A stretch of DNA of 48,511 bases from the NCBI RefSeq assembly GCF_023913735.1, contig NZ_JAMXBH010000029.1, forward strand, positions 1-48,511, in the 5' to 3' direction. Of this stretch, positions 41,224 through 48,511 are shown one piece after another. Position 1 is the first letter of the stretch, and each line of letters opens with the position of its first letter. The notes beneath the pieces are model-generated. The model was not told the DNA's origin and searched no databases. It saw only the letters and a program-made list of their open reading frames with translations. This DNA comes from Pseudarthrobacter raffinosi (GTDB lineage Bacteria; Actinomycetota; Actinomycetes; Actinomycetales; Micrococcaceae). The position numbers and the translations under genes are program-made.

Positions 41224-42593
41224 GCCGCACCTCCCGCCCGTGCCGGGACGCGCTCATGTACGACGCGTCCGTGTACTTCGGCGACGGCGGCCGTCATGCC
41301 CGCCGTGATCTGTTCAATGTCCGCTGCGGTGCTGATGTACGGGGGCATGGTGTAGACGAGGTTCCGGAACGGCCGGACCCAGACCCCGTGCCGGATGGCC
41401 GCGGCGGTGACCGCGGCTACGTCGACGGCGTCGTGCAGCTCGATGACTCCGACGGCGCCGATGGTGCGGACATCCCGGACCGCCTCAAGGTCCAGGGCGG
41501 GAGCGAGCCCTGTTTCGAGGCCGGCGCCGATCCGGGCGACGTCGGCCCGCCAGCCGCCGTCGCCGATGATGCCGAGGCTGGCGTTGGCAACCGCACATGC
41601 CAGCGGGTTGCCCATGAAGGTGGGGCCGTGCAGCAGCGCACCGGCCTGGCCGCGGGACACAGTCGACGCAATCTCCGCGGTGCAGACCATGGCGGCGAGG
41701 GTCAGGTAGCCGCCGGTCAGTGCCTTGCCCACGCACATGATGTCCGGCACGACGCCGGCATGATCGGCCGCGAACAGCTCGCCGGTGCGGCCAAAACCGG
41801 TGGCGATCTCATCGAAGATGAGCAGCAGGCCATGCCGGTCCGCCACGTGCCGCAGTACTGTCAGGCATTCGGCCGGGTACGCGTGCATGCCGCCGGCACC
41901 CTGCAGGACCGGTTCGACGATGATCGCGGCCAGCTCCCCGGAATGCGCCGCCGCGATGTCCCCGAGTTCGGACGCCCACGCACGCACGGTTTCCGGGGTC
42001 GCGGAGGCGGCTGCCGGGGGACGGGGCGCGAACACGTTGCCGGCCAGCAGGCCCGGGAACGCGGAGTGCATCCCGTCCACGGGATCACAGACACCCATCG
42101 CCGCGAACGTATCGCCGTGGTACCCGCCGTGGATGCTCAGGAACCGCTGCCTCAGCGGGTGCCCGGACGCGGTCTGGAACTGCACCGCCAGCTTCAGTGC
42201 AACCTCCACTGCGACCGAACCCGAGTCCGCAAGGAATACCCGCTCCAAGCCCGGCCGGCCGGGCGCGGACGGGGCCATGTCCACCAGCTGCTCGGCCAGT
42301 TCCACCGCCGGGGCGTGCGTGAGTCCGCCGAACATCACATGGCTGAAACTCTCTAGCTGCCGCCGCGCGGCGGCGTCCAGCACAGGGTTGCGGTAGCCGT
42401 GGATCACCGACCACCACGAGGACATCGCATCAACCACCTCGTGGCGTGCGCCGTCCTCGGCCCGAAGCCGCAGCCGCACGCCGTCGGCCGCCTCGACCTC
42501 CCACAGCGGAAGATCCGGGGACGCCGGCGCGTAGGGGTGCCAAAGCCTGGCGCGGTCCCGCTGGATCAGGCCCGGCGGTGTCTCGCCACTCAT
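41220..42593 (-). CDS. bioA: Adenosylmethionine-8-amino-7-oxononanoate transaminase
   Basis: A 457-residue class-III aminotransferase that makes 7,8-diaminopelargonate using SAM as amino donor. LWHPYAPASP near residue 17 is the BioA-type N-terminus, SSWWSVIHGYRNP near 60 the substrate-site Trp pair, LLIFDEIATGFGRTGELFAA near 240 holds the PLP Asp, and GKALTGGYL near 275 the PLP Lys. The ATG at 42593 overlaps the bsaP stop by four bases; the upstream extension of the frame runs into bsaP. All catalytic features are present. Confidence 0.95.
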   Translation of the reverse strand: MSGETPPGLIQRDRARLWHPYAPASPDLPLWEVEAADGVRLRLRAEDGARHEVVDAMSSWWSVIHGYRNPVLDAAARRQLESFSHVMFGGLTHAPAVELAEQLVDMAPSAPGRPGLERVFLADSGSVAVEVALKLAVQFQTASGHPLRQRFLSIHGGYHGDTFAAMGVCDPVDGMHSAFPGLLAGNVFAPRPPAAASATPETVRAWASELGDIAAAHSGELAAIIVEPVLQGAGGMHAYPAECLTVLRHVADRHGLLLIFDEIATGFGRTGELFAADHAGVVPDIMCVGKALTGGYLTLAAMVCTAEIASTVSRGQAGALLHGPTFMGNPLACAVANASLGIIGDGGWRADVARIGAGLETGLAPALDLEAVRDVRTIGAVGVIELHDAVDVAAVTAAAIRHGVWVRPFRNLVYTMPPYISTAADIEQITAGMTAAVAEVHGRVVHERVPARAGGAA

Positions 42594-42853
42594 GGTGCGA
42601 GCATTCCGTGGCGGGAGCATTCGGCGGTCCAGCCCAACGGAGTCACCTGGACTTTCATGCGGCGCCGGCAGGCGGCGCAGTACCGCGGCGGCTCCATTGC
42701 GAGCCGTTCGCCGCAACGGTGGTGAACGTCCGACGCCGGGCCGGCGCCGACGTCGGACGGTTCACCGCAGTGCCCGCAGAACTCAGCCGTGGTTGCGGTT
42801 GCTGCATCGCCGGTGGTTGAGCCTGTCGAGCCTGGGGAGCGGTGGGGGATCAT
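42590..42853 (-). CDS. bsaP: Biotin synthase auxiliary protein BsaP
   Basis: An 87-residue Cys-rich protein between bioB and bioA. It has CGHCG near residue 26, HHRCGERLAMEPPRYCAACR near 44-63 and then RRMKVQVTPLGWTAECSRHG. This matches the actinobacterial BsaP family (Mycobacterium Rv1590), an iron-sulfur protein required for biotin synthase activity and encoded next to bioB. The ATG at 42853 overlaps the bioB stop by four bases, and its own stop overlaps bioA likewise. The first 22 residues are low-complexity. The longer frame upstream reads through bioB. Confidence 0.85.
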   Translation of the reverse strand: MIPHRSPGSTGSTTGDAATATTAEFCGHCGEPSDVGAGPASDVHHRCGERLAMEPPRYCAACRRRMKVQVTPLGWTAECSRHGMLAP

Positions 42854-43875
42854 AGTGTCTTCTGGAGTTCCTTGATGGGCATGTTCAGCTCGACGAGCAG
42901 GTTCAGGTCGGCGTCTGCCGGGCGGCCCAGGGTGGTCAAGTAGTTGCCGACGATGACGGCGTTGATGCCGCCCATGAGGCCTGCCTTGGTTCCGAGGTCG
43001 CCGAGGGTCAGCTCCCGTCCGCCGGCGTAGCGCAGCACGGTGCGGGGCATCGCAAGGCGGAACGCGGCGATCGCGCGGAGGGCGTCCTTGCCGTCCATGA
43101 TGCCCTGGTTTTCCAGCGGGGTTCCAGGGCGGGGGTTGAGGAAGTTCAGCGGGACTTCGTGGGGTTCGAGGGCCGCGAGCTGGGCGGCGAGTTCCGCGCG
43201 CTGCTCCAGGCTCTCGCCCATGCCGATCAGGGCGCCGCAGCACAGTTCCATGCCGGCGTCTTTAACCATGTTGCAGGTGTCCAGGCGCTCCTCGTAGCTG
43301 TGGGTGGTGACGACCTCCGGGAAGTAGCTGCGGGCAGTTTCGAGGTTGTGGTTGTAGCGGTGGACGCCCCAGCTGGCGAGCTGGTCCACCTGGCGCTGGG
43401 TGAGCATACCCAGGGAGCAGGCAATGTTGATGTCCACGGCTTCGTTGATCCGGTCGATCGCGAACTTGATCTGGTTCATCAGCTTGATGTCGGGGCCGCG
43501 GACGGCGGCGACGATGCAGAACTCGGTGGCTCCCGTTGCAGCGGTTTCCTTCGCGGCCTTGACGAGTTCGGGAATGTCGAGCCAGACGCCACGGACGGGG
43601 GAGTCGAAGAGGCCGGACTGGCTGCAGAAGTGGCAGTCCTCGGGGCAACCGCCCGTCTTGATCGAGATGATGCCTTCCACCTCCACGTCCTCACCGCAGT
43701 GCCGCAGCCGGACCTCGTGGGCCAGCTGCAGGGCGGCGGGCAGATCCCGGTCCGGTAGCCTGAGGATTTCCAGAAGCTGGCTTTCGGAGAGGCCGATGCC
43801 CTGCTCCAGAACCTGGTTCCGGGCGGTCTCGAGGATTGGGCCGGGGTTGGCCTGGAGCTCTGGCTGCATCGTCAT
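42850..43875 (-). CDS. bioB: Biotin synthase
   Basis: A 341-residue radical-SAM enzyme that inserts sulfur into dethiobiotin. The [4Fe-4S] ligands are Cys77, Cys81 and Cys84 in GCPEDCHFC. NHNLETARSYFPEVVTTHSY near residue 165 and the C-terminal ITI-type NAVIVGNYLTT are typical. It is the first gene of bioB-bsaP-bioA-bioF-bioD-P450, all coupled by ATGA overlaps. AAAGGAC lies five bases before the ATG at 43875. The upstream region has a direct repeat AGTT-CCC-AGTT (43928-43938), but it does not match the BioQ or BirA consensus I know, so regulation is unassigned. Confidence 0.95.
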   Translation of the reverse strand: MTMQPELQANPGPILETARNQVLEQGIGLSESQLLEILRLPDRDLPAALQLAHEVRLRHCGEDVEVEGIISIKTGGCPEDCHFCSQSGLFDSPVRGVWLDIPELVKAAKETAATGATEFCIVAAVRGPDIKLMNQIKFAIDRINEAVDINIACSLGMLTQRQVDQLASWGVHRYNHNLETARSYFPEVVTTHSYEERLDTCNMVKDAGMELCCGALIGMGESLEQRAELAAQLAALEPHEVPLNFLNPRPGTPLENQGIMDGKDALRAIAAFRLAMPRTVLRYAGGRELTLGDLGTKAGLMGGINAVIVGNYLTTLGRPADADLNLLVELNMPIKELQKTL

Positions 43876-43984
43876 CGATAGTCCTTTGGGGGTGCATAGC
43901 TGCGGATATTGCCTCGGAACAAACGCTAGTTCCCAGTTACAAGCGAGATTTTGTTGGGTTTCGACAAAGTGGTGAAGCTGAAAT

Positions 43985-44233
43985 TAGAAGGACCAATACC
44001 CAAGCGACGGGACGCTGGACGGAATGTCTTGACTACCTGCAGCCGGGCAATGTGGTGATGGTGGCAGATCTGTCCAGGCTGGGCCGTAGCATCGCTGACC
44101 GGCTGACATCGTGACAGTGCTCCGCCAGCGGGGGGATAGTTCCGTTCCCTTGGTGTGGACGGCGACAGCGGAATCCATTCTCGAAAAAGTCGCGCGCGGA
44201 CGAGTTGCACTCCAAGCCGTCAAGCAAAACTGA
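43985..44233 (+). pseudogene. Serine recombinase (resolvase/invertase) remnant
   Basis: The frame reads TNTQATGRWTECLDYLQPGN, then VVMVADLSRLGRSIADRL, matching the mid-part of the resolvase catalytic domain (the DRLGRS-type motif). It hits a stop at 44114. Shifting frame continues with DIVTVLRQRG, as expected for a resolvase, then loses similarity by about 44233. The N-terminal catalytic Ser region and the DNA-binding domain are missing. It is a decayed mobile-element gene in the space between bioB and dinB. Confidence 0.7.
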
Positions 44234-44377
44234 GACACACCACTAGAGCATCGCTCCGCCCCTGTGATGGTGTTCGGCGGCGCTGGAATTCAATGAAGGT
44301 CAGGAGGCCGCAGGCTCAGCAGCCAGGCTCGGGGGAGAGCGGATGCTGGCCAGGGATGTTTAGGGCAGACTGGTGGC

Positions 44378-45451
44378 GTGAGCGGAATCCGGTGGGTGCT
44401 GCATGTCGATCTCGACCAGTTCATCGCGGCGGTCGAAGTGCTCCGGCGGCCGGAGCTTGCGGGGAAGCCGATAATTGTCGGCGGTCGGGGGGACCCCACG
44501 GAACGAGCGGTGGTATCGACCGCATCCTACGAAGCCAGGGCGTTCGGTGTGGGTTCCGGGATGCCCTTACGCATTGCGGCCCGGAAAGTGCCCGACGCTG
44601 TGATCCTGCCCGTCGATCAGGAGGCTTACCTCGCGGCGTCTGAAACGGTGATGGCTACGCTGCGCGCGCAGCCCGGCGCCACCCTGCAGGTGCTGGGTTG
44701 GGATGAAGCCTTTATGGGCACTGAGACAGAGAATCCGGAAGCCTACGCCCGGCAGGTGCAGGCGGCTGTCCTGGAGCGAACGCAGCTGCATTGCAGCGTG
44801 GGCATCGGCGACACGTTAGTCCGAGCCAAGGTCGCCACCGGATTCGGCAAGCCGGCCGGCGTTTTCCGCCTCACTGCCGGGAACTGGCTCGACGTTATGG
44901 GCAGTCGGCCCACCAAGGACCTGTGGGGTGTCGGAATCAAGGTGTCGGGCCGGCTGGCCAAGCTCGGCATCAATACAGTGGCCGAGCTCGCCGCGTCCGA
45001 CCCCCAGAACCTGGTTCCGGAGTTTGGCCCCAGGATGGGTCCTTGGTACGCGGAGCTCGGACGCGGGGACGGCGCCAGCGTTGTGGACGATACGCCGTGG
45101 GTTGCCCGCGGGCATAGCCGGGAGACCACCTTCCAGCGGGACCTGACCGAGCCCGCCCAGGTGGACGACGCCGTGAGGGAGCTGACAGCGCGTGTCCTTG
45201 AGGATGTTGTGGCTGAAGGACGGCCCGTGGTTGGGCTGACTCTGAAGGTTCGGTACGCGCCGTTCGTGACCAAGAACCACGGGAGGAAGATTCCCGAGAC
45301 ATTCGACCGGGAGGAAATTCTCGCGAGGGCTTTGGGCCTCGCAGCAGGAATCGAAGCGGGCCGTCCGATCCGACTCCTAGGCCTGCGGGCCGAAATGGCC
45401 ATGCCCGACGATGCCCGAAAGGGACATACGCCTACGCGGGGCGGTTGGTGA
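44378..45451 (+). CDS. dinB: DNA polymerase IV (DinB, Y family)
   Basis: A 357-residue translesion polymerase. The catalytic carboxylates are in HVDLDQFIAAVE near residue 9 and in LGWDEAFMG near 108. KPIIVGG and STASYEARAFGVGSGMP at about 30-62 are family features. SVGIGDTLVRAKVATGFGKP near 140, the thumb helix-hairpin-helix and a little-finger domain ending near 345 follow. DQF and WDEA replace the commoner DCF and SIDEA, a variation seen in some actinobacterial DinB proteins. The start is the GTG at 44378 with a weak ribosome-binding site. No beta-clamp motif was identified at the C-terminus. Confidence 0.9.
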   Translation: MSGIRWVLHVDLDQFIAAVEVLRRPELAGKPIIVGGRGDPTERAVVSTASYEARAFGVGSGMPLRIAARKVPDAVILPVDQEAYLAASETVMATLRAQPGATLQVLGWDEAFMGTETENPEAYARQVQAAVLERTQLHCSVGIGDTLVRAKVATGFGKPAGVFRLTAGNWLDVMGSRPTKDLWGVGIKVSGRLAKLGINTVAELAASDPQNLVPEFGPRMGPWYAELGRGDGASVVDDTPWVARGHSRETTFQRDLTEPAQVDDAVRELTARVLEDVVAEGRPVVGLTLKVRYAPFVTKNHGRKIPETFDREEILARALGLAAGIEAGRPIRLLGLRAEMAMPDDARKGHTPTRGGW

Positions 45452-45456
45452 GTGAG

Positions 45457-45833
45457 ATGAAGTGTTCCGTCTGGGTTTTATTGGCCGCCGTCCTGTGGTT
45501 GTGCGGGTGCACCAGTCCAAGCGGTCCGGTCACGGGGCATTCCGGGGACGTTGCCGGTGTGGTCCTGACCGCCCCGGTCTGTCCCGTCGAACGTGTTGGT
45601 CAGGAGTGTCCACCGCGCCCAGTATCAGGGGCCGCGGTTGTGGCTTTGGACGGGGACGCCGTCCGGGGCTCAACACAAACCGATAGCACCGGTGCCTTCC
45701 ATCTGACGCTGCCTGACGGACGTTATGTAATCAGGGCGACCAAAGTCGACGGCTACCGAGCTTGTGGTCATCTCGGACAGGCCCGTTCACATCACGCTGG
45801 TTGTTGACAGCGGGATTCGCTAAGCCTGGTCCG
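45457..45833 (+). pseudogene. Secreted lipoprotein gene with a 3' frameshift
   Basis: The ATG at 45457 begins a lipoprotein signal with lipobox LCGC (MKCSVWVLLAAVLWLCGC). A domain with GVVLTAPVCPVERVGQECPP and GAAVVALDGDAVRG follows, like the carboxypeptidase-regulatory-type repeats of surface lipoproteins. After FHLTLPDGRYVIRATKVDGY (ending near 45756) the frame runs to a stop at 45807 with unrelated residues. The neighbouring frame supplies the expected end, ELVVISDRPVHITLVVDSGI, closing with TAA at 45831-45833. One or two missing bases near 45756 explain this. Function is unknown. Confidence 0.7.
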
Positions 45834-45915
45834 CGCAGGGCCGGCAGATGTCGGCACCGAACCAAGCTATTCCGGCGGCATACGAATGGGGAAACCCCGC
45901 ACCGTAAGGAGAACG

Positions 45916-46203
45916 ATGACCGAGCCGGATCAAGGACGCGGCTGGTGGCCCGAAGAGTGCTGCCCGGCGGCGTAGAGCCGGACCCGCGGTTCACCCTGGC
46001 CAACGAGCGAACCTTCCTGGCTTGGGTCCGCACCGCCCTGGCCTTTCTCGCCGGCGGGCTGGCGCTGGAAGCCTTCGCGATTGAGGCATTCCCCGAACCC
46101 TTGCGCAAAGCGCTGGCCCTACTCCTGGTAGCTATCGGGATGCTGATCAGTGCCGGCGCCGGTCACTGCAGCTGTGGTGATCATCCTGATCGCACTGAAC
46201 TAA
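45916..46203 (+). pseudogene. DUF202 (YidH-type) gene, frameshifted and internally deleted
   Basis: An ATG with AAGGAG starts MTEPDQGRGWWPEE and soon stops. The adjacent frame continues with the conserved VEPDPRFTLANERTFLAWVR, TALAFLAGGLALEAFAIEAF and LLLVAIGMLISAGA. The expected middle part (RW...ER....LP) is then missing, and a third frame ends PVTAAVVIILIALN with TAA at 46201-46203. So there is one early frameshift and one internal deletion. The stop overlaps the ATG of the next DUF202 gene (TAATG), showing the original coupled pair. Confidence 0.75.
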
Positions 46204-46538
46204 TGCCGGGAGCTCGAGCTGCTCCCACGCACCAGGACCCCGGGCTCCAACCCGAGCGCACGGTGCTCTGCTGGGGCCGGACCGCGATGGCTCTTTTTGC
46301 CGCCGCGCTGGTTTTCCTGCGCTGGCTGCCTCACTACCGTTTCTGGATTCTGATTCTCATCGCGGTGGCGGGCACCATCGCGGTCAGCTTTTACGCCACA
46401 CAGCGCGGCCGCTATTCCGCGCGCGTCAGGGGCATCGCGGCGGAACAGTTTCACTCAGACGTGGCTGCCGTCTTCTGGTCCAGCGGCTCCGCTCTGCTGA
46501 TGGGGATCCTGGGCCTGATCATCCTGTTCACGGGCTAG
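46203..46538 (+). CDS. DUF202 small membrane protein
   Basis: A 111-residue DUF202 protein with three hydrophobic helices: GLQPERTVLCWGRTAMALFA near residues 14-33, FWILILIAVAGTIAVSFYAT near 44-63 and a last helix SALLMGILGLIILFTG. Such genes usually occur in pairs, with a YidH-type partner upstream; here the partner is broken. The ATG overlaps the partner's stop, which fixes the start. Function is unknown. Confidence 0.8.
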   Translation: MPGARAAPTHQDPGLQPERTVLCWGRTAMALFAAALVFLRWLPHYRFWILILIAVAGTIAVSFYATQRGRYSARVRGIAAEQFHSDVAAVFWSSGSALLMGILGLIILFTG

Positions 46539-46739
46539 CGTCCAGCATCCGGGTTCTCGTCCCGCGCTCTCGGCCGACAACTCTGGTGAGATCCGCTCGG
46601 TGGCGGCTGCCGCCGTCGTCCGGCATTTCCACTGTGGCACTGACGCCGCCCACGGCGGCACGGCCGCGCCTACCTGGCGGAGACCAACACCGGCTGGCCG
46701 CGTGCACGCTGAGCCGCGATTCCCGCCTCGTCCGGTCTC

Positions 46740-47725
46740 CTAGGGGCTTTCCTTCTGCCGGGCCGACGTCTCCGATGGTCTGCGTTGATGCTGGCGGACT
46801 GCGAGCAGCGGAAACAGGAGCACCGATAGCATTCCCGCTCCAACGAGGGCGGAGGCGATTCCGCCTGAGATCAGCCCCTCGTCCCGGCCAATGCCTGTCA
46901 CCGCCACGACAATCGGCAATCCTGTTGCACCAAACAGGATGATGGCCCGCTTGTCGGCATGGCTGGACTTTGGGGGAGCAGCGGGAAGCGACGGCAGACC
47001 TCGGATGATGAGCAGGAGGAGCAGGAACAGGGGGACCAGTGCGAGAGCTGCGGGGCTGGCGGTTAGCGCGCGTAGGTCGAAGTCTATGCCTGTGTCGATG
47101 AAGAAGAGCGGCACCAGGAATCCGAAAGCGATGGCGTCGATTTTCCCCTCAATGACTTTCCGGTCTTGCTCGGGAGCGCGCGCGATGGCGACTTTCCAGA
47201 GGACTCCGGCGGCGAATGCACCCAACAGCATGTCGAGTCCCAGGACCATGCTGAGTACAACGAGCACAGTGAGGATAAAGATGATGGACCGGAGGGCGAA
47301 CTGGCCGCTGGTGTGGAGGGTCCTGGTGACCTGGGAATGGAGCAGTGAGTGCCGTGCGCGCGACGCGAGATAAATCGCCAGGCCGGTCAGGAGAACAAAC
47401 CCGAGGGGTATAGCTGTTGCCGGGCCCAACTGCCAACGAAGAAGAGCATGGCCAGCCCGAAATCGGCGAGCGTATCCGTGAACTGGGCGGGTTGGATCCA
47501 TCCCAACAGGCTGGGGCCGAGCATGATTCCGAGGACAATTTCGAAGACCACGATCGGCACCTTGACCACCCGATCAAGGAAACGGGCCGCAAGGGGCGCC
47601 GCGATAGCCAGCAAGGCGATCAGAACCATTGACGTCGACAAGCCATCCATCGGCGGTACCTCCGGTAGCTCGGCTGCTTCGAAGGAAAAGTAATCCAAAG
47701 CTACCGCCACTGTTGGGGATGGCGC
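46740..47725 (-). pseudogene. Cation/proton antiporter (CPA2 type), internally deleted
   Basis: The N-terminal part (from about 47725) reads VLIALLAIAAPLAARFLDRV, then VPIVVFEIVLGIMLGPSLLG and TDTLADFGLAMLFFVG, as in CPA2 antiporters, and ends at a stop near 47387. The other frame, from about 47450, carries the later part: LGFVLLTGLAIYLASR, VLGLDMLLGAFAAGVLW, IAFGFLVPLFFIDTGIDFDL and a C-terminal GLPIVVAVTGIG. The helices normally between these parts, with the ion-binding aspartates, are absent. So there is an internal deletion of roughly 100 residues or more plus a frame change, and no activity is expected. Confidence 0.8.
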
Positions 47726-47754
47726 CATAACAGCCACCTCCCACTGGGACACGA

Positions 47755-48000
47755 TCAGGAAGTCGTACTGACGATCGCGGTGGGCGAAAGCGTTAGCCCG
47801 CGGGTCCATCCGGCTGGCCACCCCCATGAGATATAAACCGAGTGGCTTGCCGCGACTTCGGACACGGTTGAACCGGCTCGTCCCGCCATGGCATGTTGCG
47901 CGACCGGTGGGATCATCCGGTCAGCGGAGGCGATCAGGTACCAACCGGGCAAGGAACGCAAGGCAGGTTGGGTGATGGCTCCTTCGAGGGCATCGACGCC
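47755..48000 (-). pseudogene. C-terminal remnant of an alpha/beta hydrolase
   Basis: The frame reads ALRSLPGWYLIASADRMIPP, then AQHAMAGRAGSTVSEVAASH and SVYIS. This is the end of a common alpha/beta hydrolase with the Asp (ADRMIPP) and His (SHSVYIS) of the triad. The nucleophile region is absent, and the tail after SVYIS is unrelated. It is a decayed gene end. Confidence 0.65.
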
Positions 48001-48063
48001 CCAAGGGACCTGCGAGTGAGATGGCGCGACCCTGACCAGCTGAGGACGAGGTTCGGCGGGACG

Positions 48064-48282
48064 TCAGGTTTCCCTGTTCCGCCGGGAGAACTGGCGGTGG
48101 AGTTTGTTCCTGGCGCCGTGTTCGACAAGGGTCGGGATGTAGGTCCGGATCCGGCCGGCATCCAGTGTTTCGTACTCCTCTGTGACGACCCGGACAACCA
48201 GCGGCCGGGGTGCGTCGGGATAGCGTGCGGCGAGGAGGTCGCTGACTTTGGCGATGGTGTCGTGCTTCTCCGTATCTTCCAT
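48064..48282 (-). CDS. Small three-helix-bundle protein
   Basis: A 72-residue protein starting MEDTEKHDTIAKVSDLLAAR, then VTEEYETLDAGRIRTYIPTL and VEHGARNKLHR. The pattern fits a small actinobacterial family described as a three-helix-bundle dimerisation domain. The ATG at 48282 was chosen because similarity begins there, although its ribosome-binding site is weak. It could be a partner or regulator domain; the role is unknown. Confidence 0.6.
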   Translation of the reverse strand: MEDTEKHDTIAKVSDLLAARYPDAPRPLVVRVVTEEYETLDAGRIRTYIPTLVEHGARNKLHRQFSRRNRET

Positions 48283-48389
48283 CCAACTAGTTTGATGCCG
48301 AAGACTTGTGGCGTCTATCACATTTTGCTGGGATGGGGGAAGCGCTGAAGACCCGCTCGACGCGCGCACGTCCGGTTTCCGTTGCGGTG

Positions 48390-48511
48390 TCAGGATCCCG
48401 GGCGCCCGGGCCACTGCTTGCCGGCCCACGGGTCGTAGTCGGCGATGAGCTCCTCCTGTGGCGGACGCTCCGGTTCGGGGACGTGCTGCAGGTTCACCCG
48501 CACCCGGTACC
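48390..48511 (-). CDS. C-terminal end of a hypothetical gene, cut by the window
   Basis: The frame entering from the right edge encodes 39 residues: YRVRVNLQHVPEPERPPQEE, then LIADYDPWAGKQWPGRPGS and a TGA at 48390-48392. Composition is protein-like and no stop interrupts it. The family cannot be recognised from this part. Confidence 0.5.
   Translation of the reverse strand, partial: YRVRVNLQHVPEPERPPQEELIADYDPWAGKQWPGRPGS

Noticed and set aside
43921..43941. BioQ or BirA operator upstream of bioB
   Set aside because: The direct repeat AGTT-CCC-AGTT does not match the inverted consensus known for BioQ (TGAAC-N3-GTTAC) or BirA.
46539..46739. Possible gene after the DUF202 protein
   Set aside because: About 200 bases with no frame resembling a known protein.
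1..48511. CRISPR array, phage gene block or ribosomal RNA
   Set aside because: No regular repeat-spacer pattern, no phage structural genes and no rRNA sequence were seen.

Overview
The window comes from a high-GC actinobacterium, most likely Micrococcaceae of the Arthrobacter/Pseudarthrobacter/Paenarthrobacter group. Support: GC-rich coding sequence, many ATGA/TGATG start-stop overlaps, a mycothiol-dependent maleylpyruvate isomerase-type protein, an F420-reductase-like protein, a bioB-bsaP pair, DUF5129/DUF5671 proteins, and a LuxR-type (not AraC-type) regulator next to benABCD. The assignment rests on gene content and protein recall, not on a database search.

Region 1 (1-2.5 kb) is a gene-poor edge: short GGCGCTCACCC repeats, the first copy of a 136-bp palindrome-plus-tRNA-like repeat, a cold-shock gene and a broken SDR gene. 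Region 2 (2.5-17.4 kb) is a complete upper benzoate/catechol pathway. benE and benK import benzoate. benABC(D) dioxygenates it and rearomatises the product to catechol. catA cleaves catechol to cis,cis-muconate, and catB and catC carry it to the 3-oxoadipate enol-lactone. A LuxR-type ATPase regulator follows benD and a LysR regulator leads catBC. Enol-lactone hydrolase and later 3-oxoadipate genes are not in the window. BenC carries an unexpected C-terminal FCD ligand-binding domain. A second, equally long copy of the 136-bp repeat lies just past this cluster in the same orientation, so direct repeats bracket it.

Region 3 (18.4-22.1 kb) holds a hydrolase-DUF5519 protein, a VOC protein, an F420-type reductase, a MarR regulator and a DoxX protein. 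This gene set recalls the MhqR/CatR(YodB) quinone-response regulons of Bacillus. A near-identical 17-bp sequence lies in front of the regulator and in the doxX promoter. Region 4 (22.1-25.4 kb) has a truncated IS110-type transposase, an MHS-type transporter and a GAF-LuxR regulator. Region 5 (25.4-31.5 kb) is a beta-oxidation-type operon (3-hydroxyacyl-CoA dehydrogenase, acyl-CoA dehydrogenase, acyl-CoA ligase, thiolase, TetR) behind a large inverted repeat that overlaps its promoter.

Region 6 (31.7-48.5 kb) mixes intact and broken genes. Intact: an orphan DUF485 gene, a universal stress protein, a DUF5671 membrane protein, a translationally coupled biotin operon (bioB-bsaP-bioA-bioF-bioD-cytochrome P450), a DinB polymerase and one DUF202 gene. 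Broken by stops, frameshifts or deletions: a DUF5129 gene, a small secreted protein, a small membrane protein, a serine recombinase, a lipoprotein, a DUF202 gene, a cation/proton antiporter and an alpha/beta hydrolase. The P450 ending the biotin operon keeps its haem and oxygen motifs but lacks the usual ExxR.
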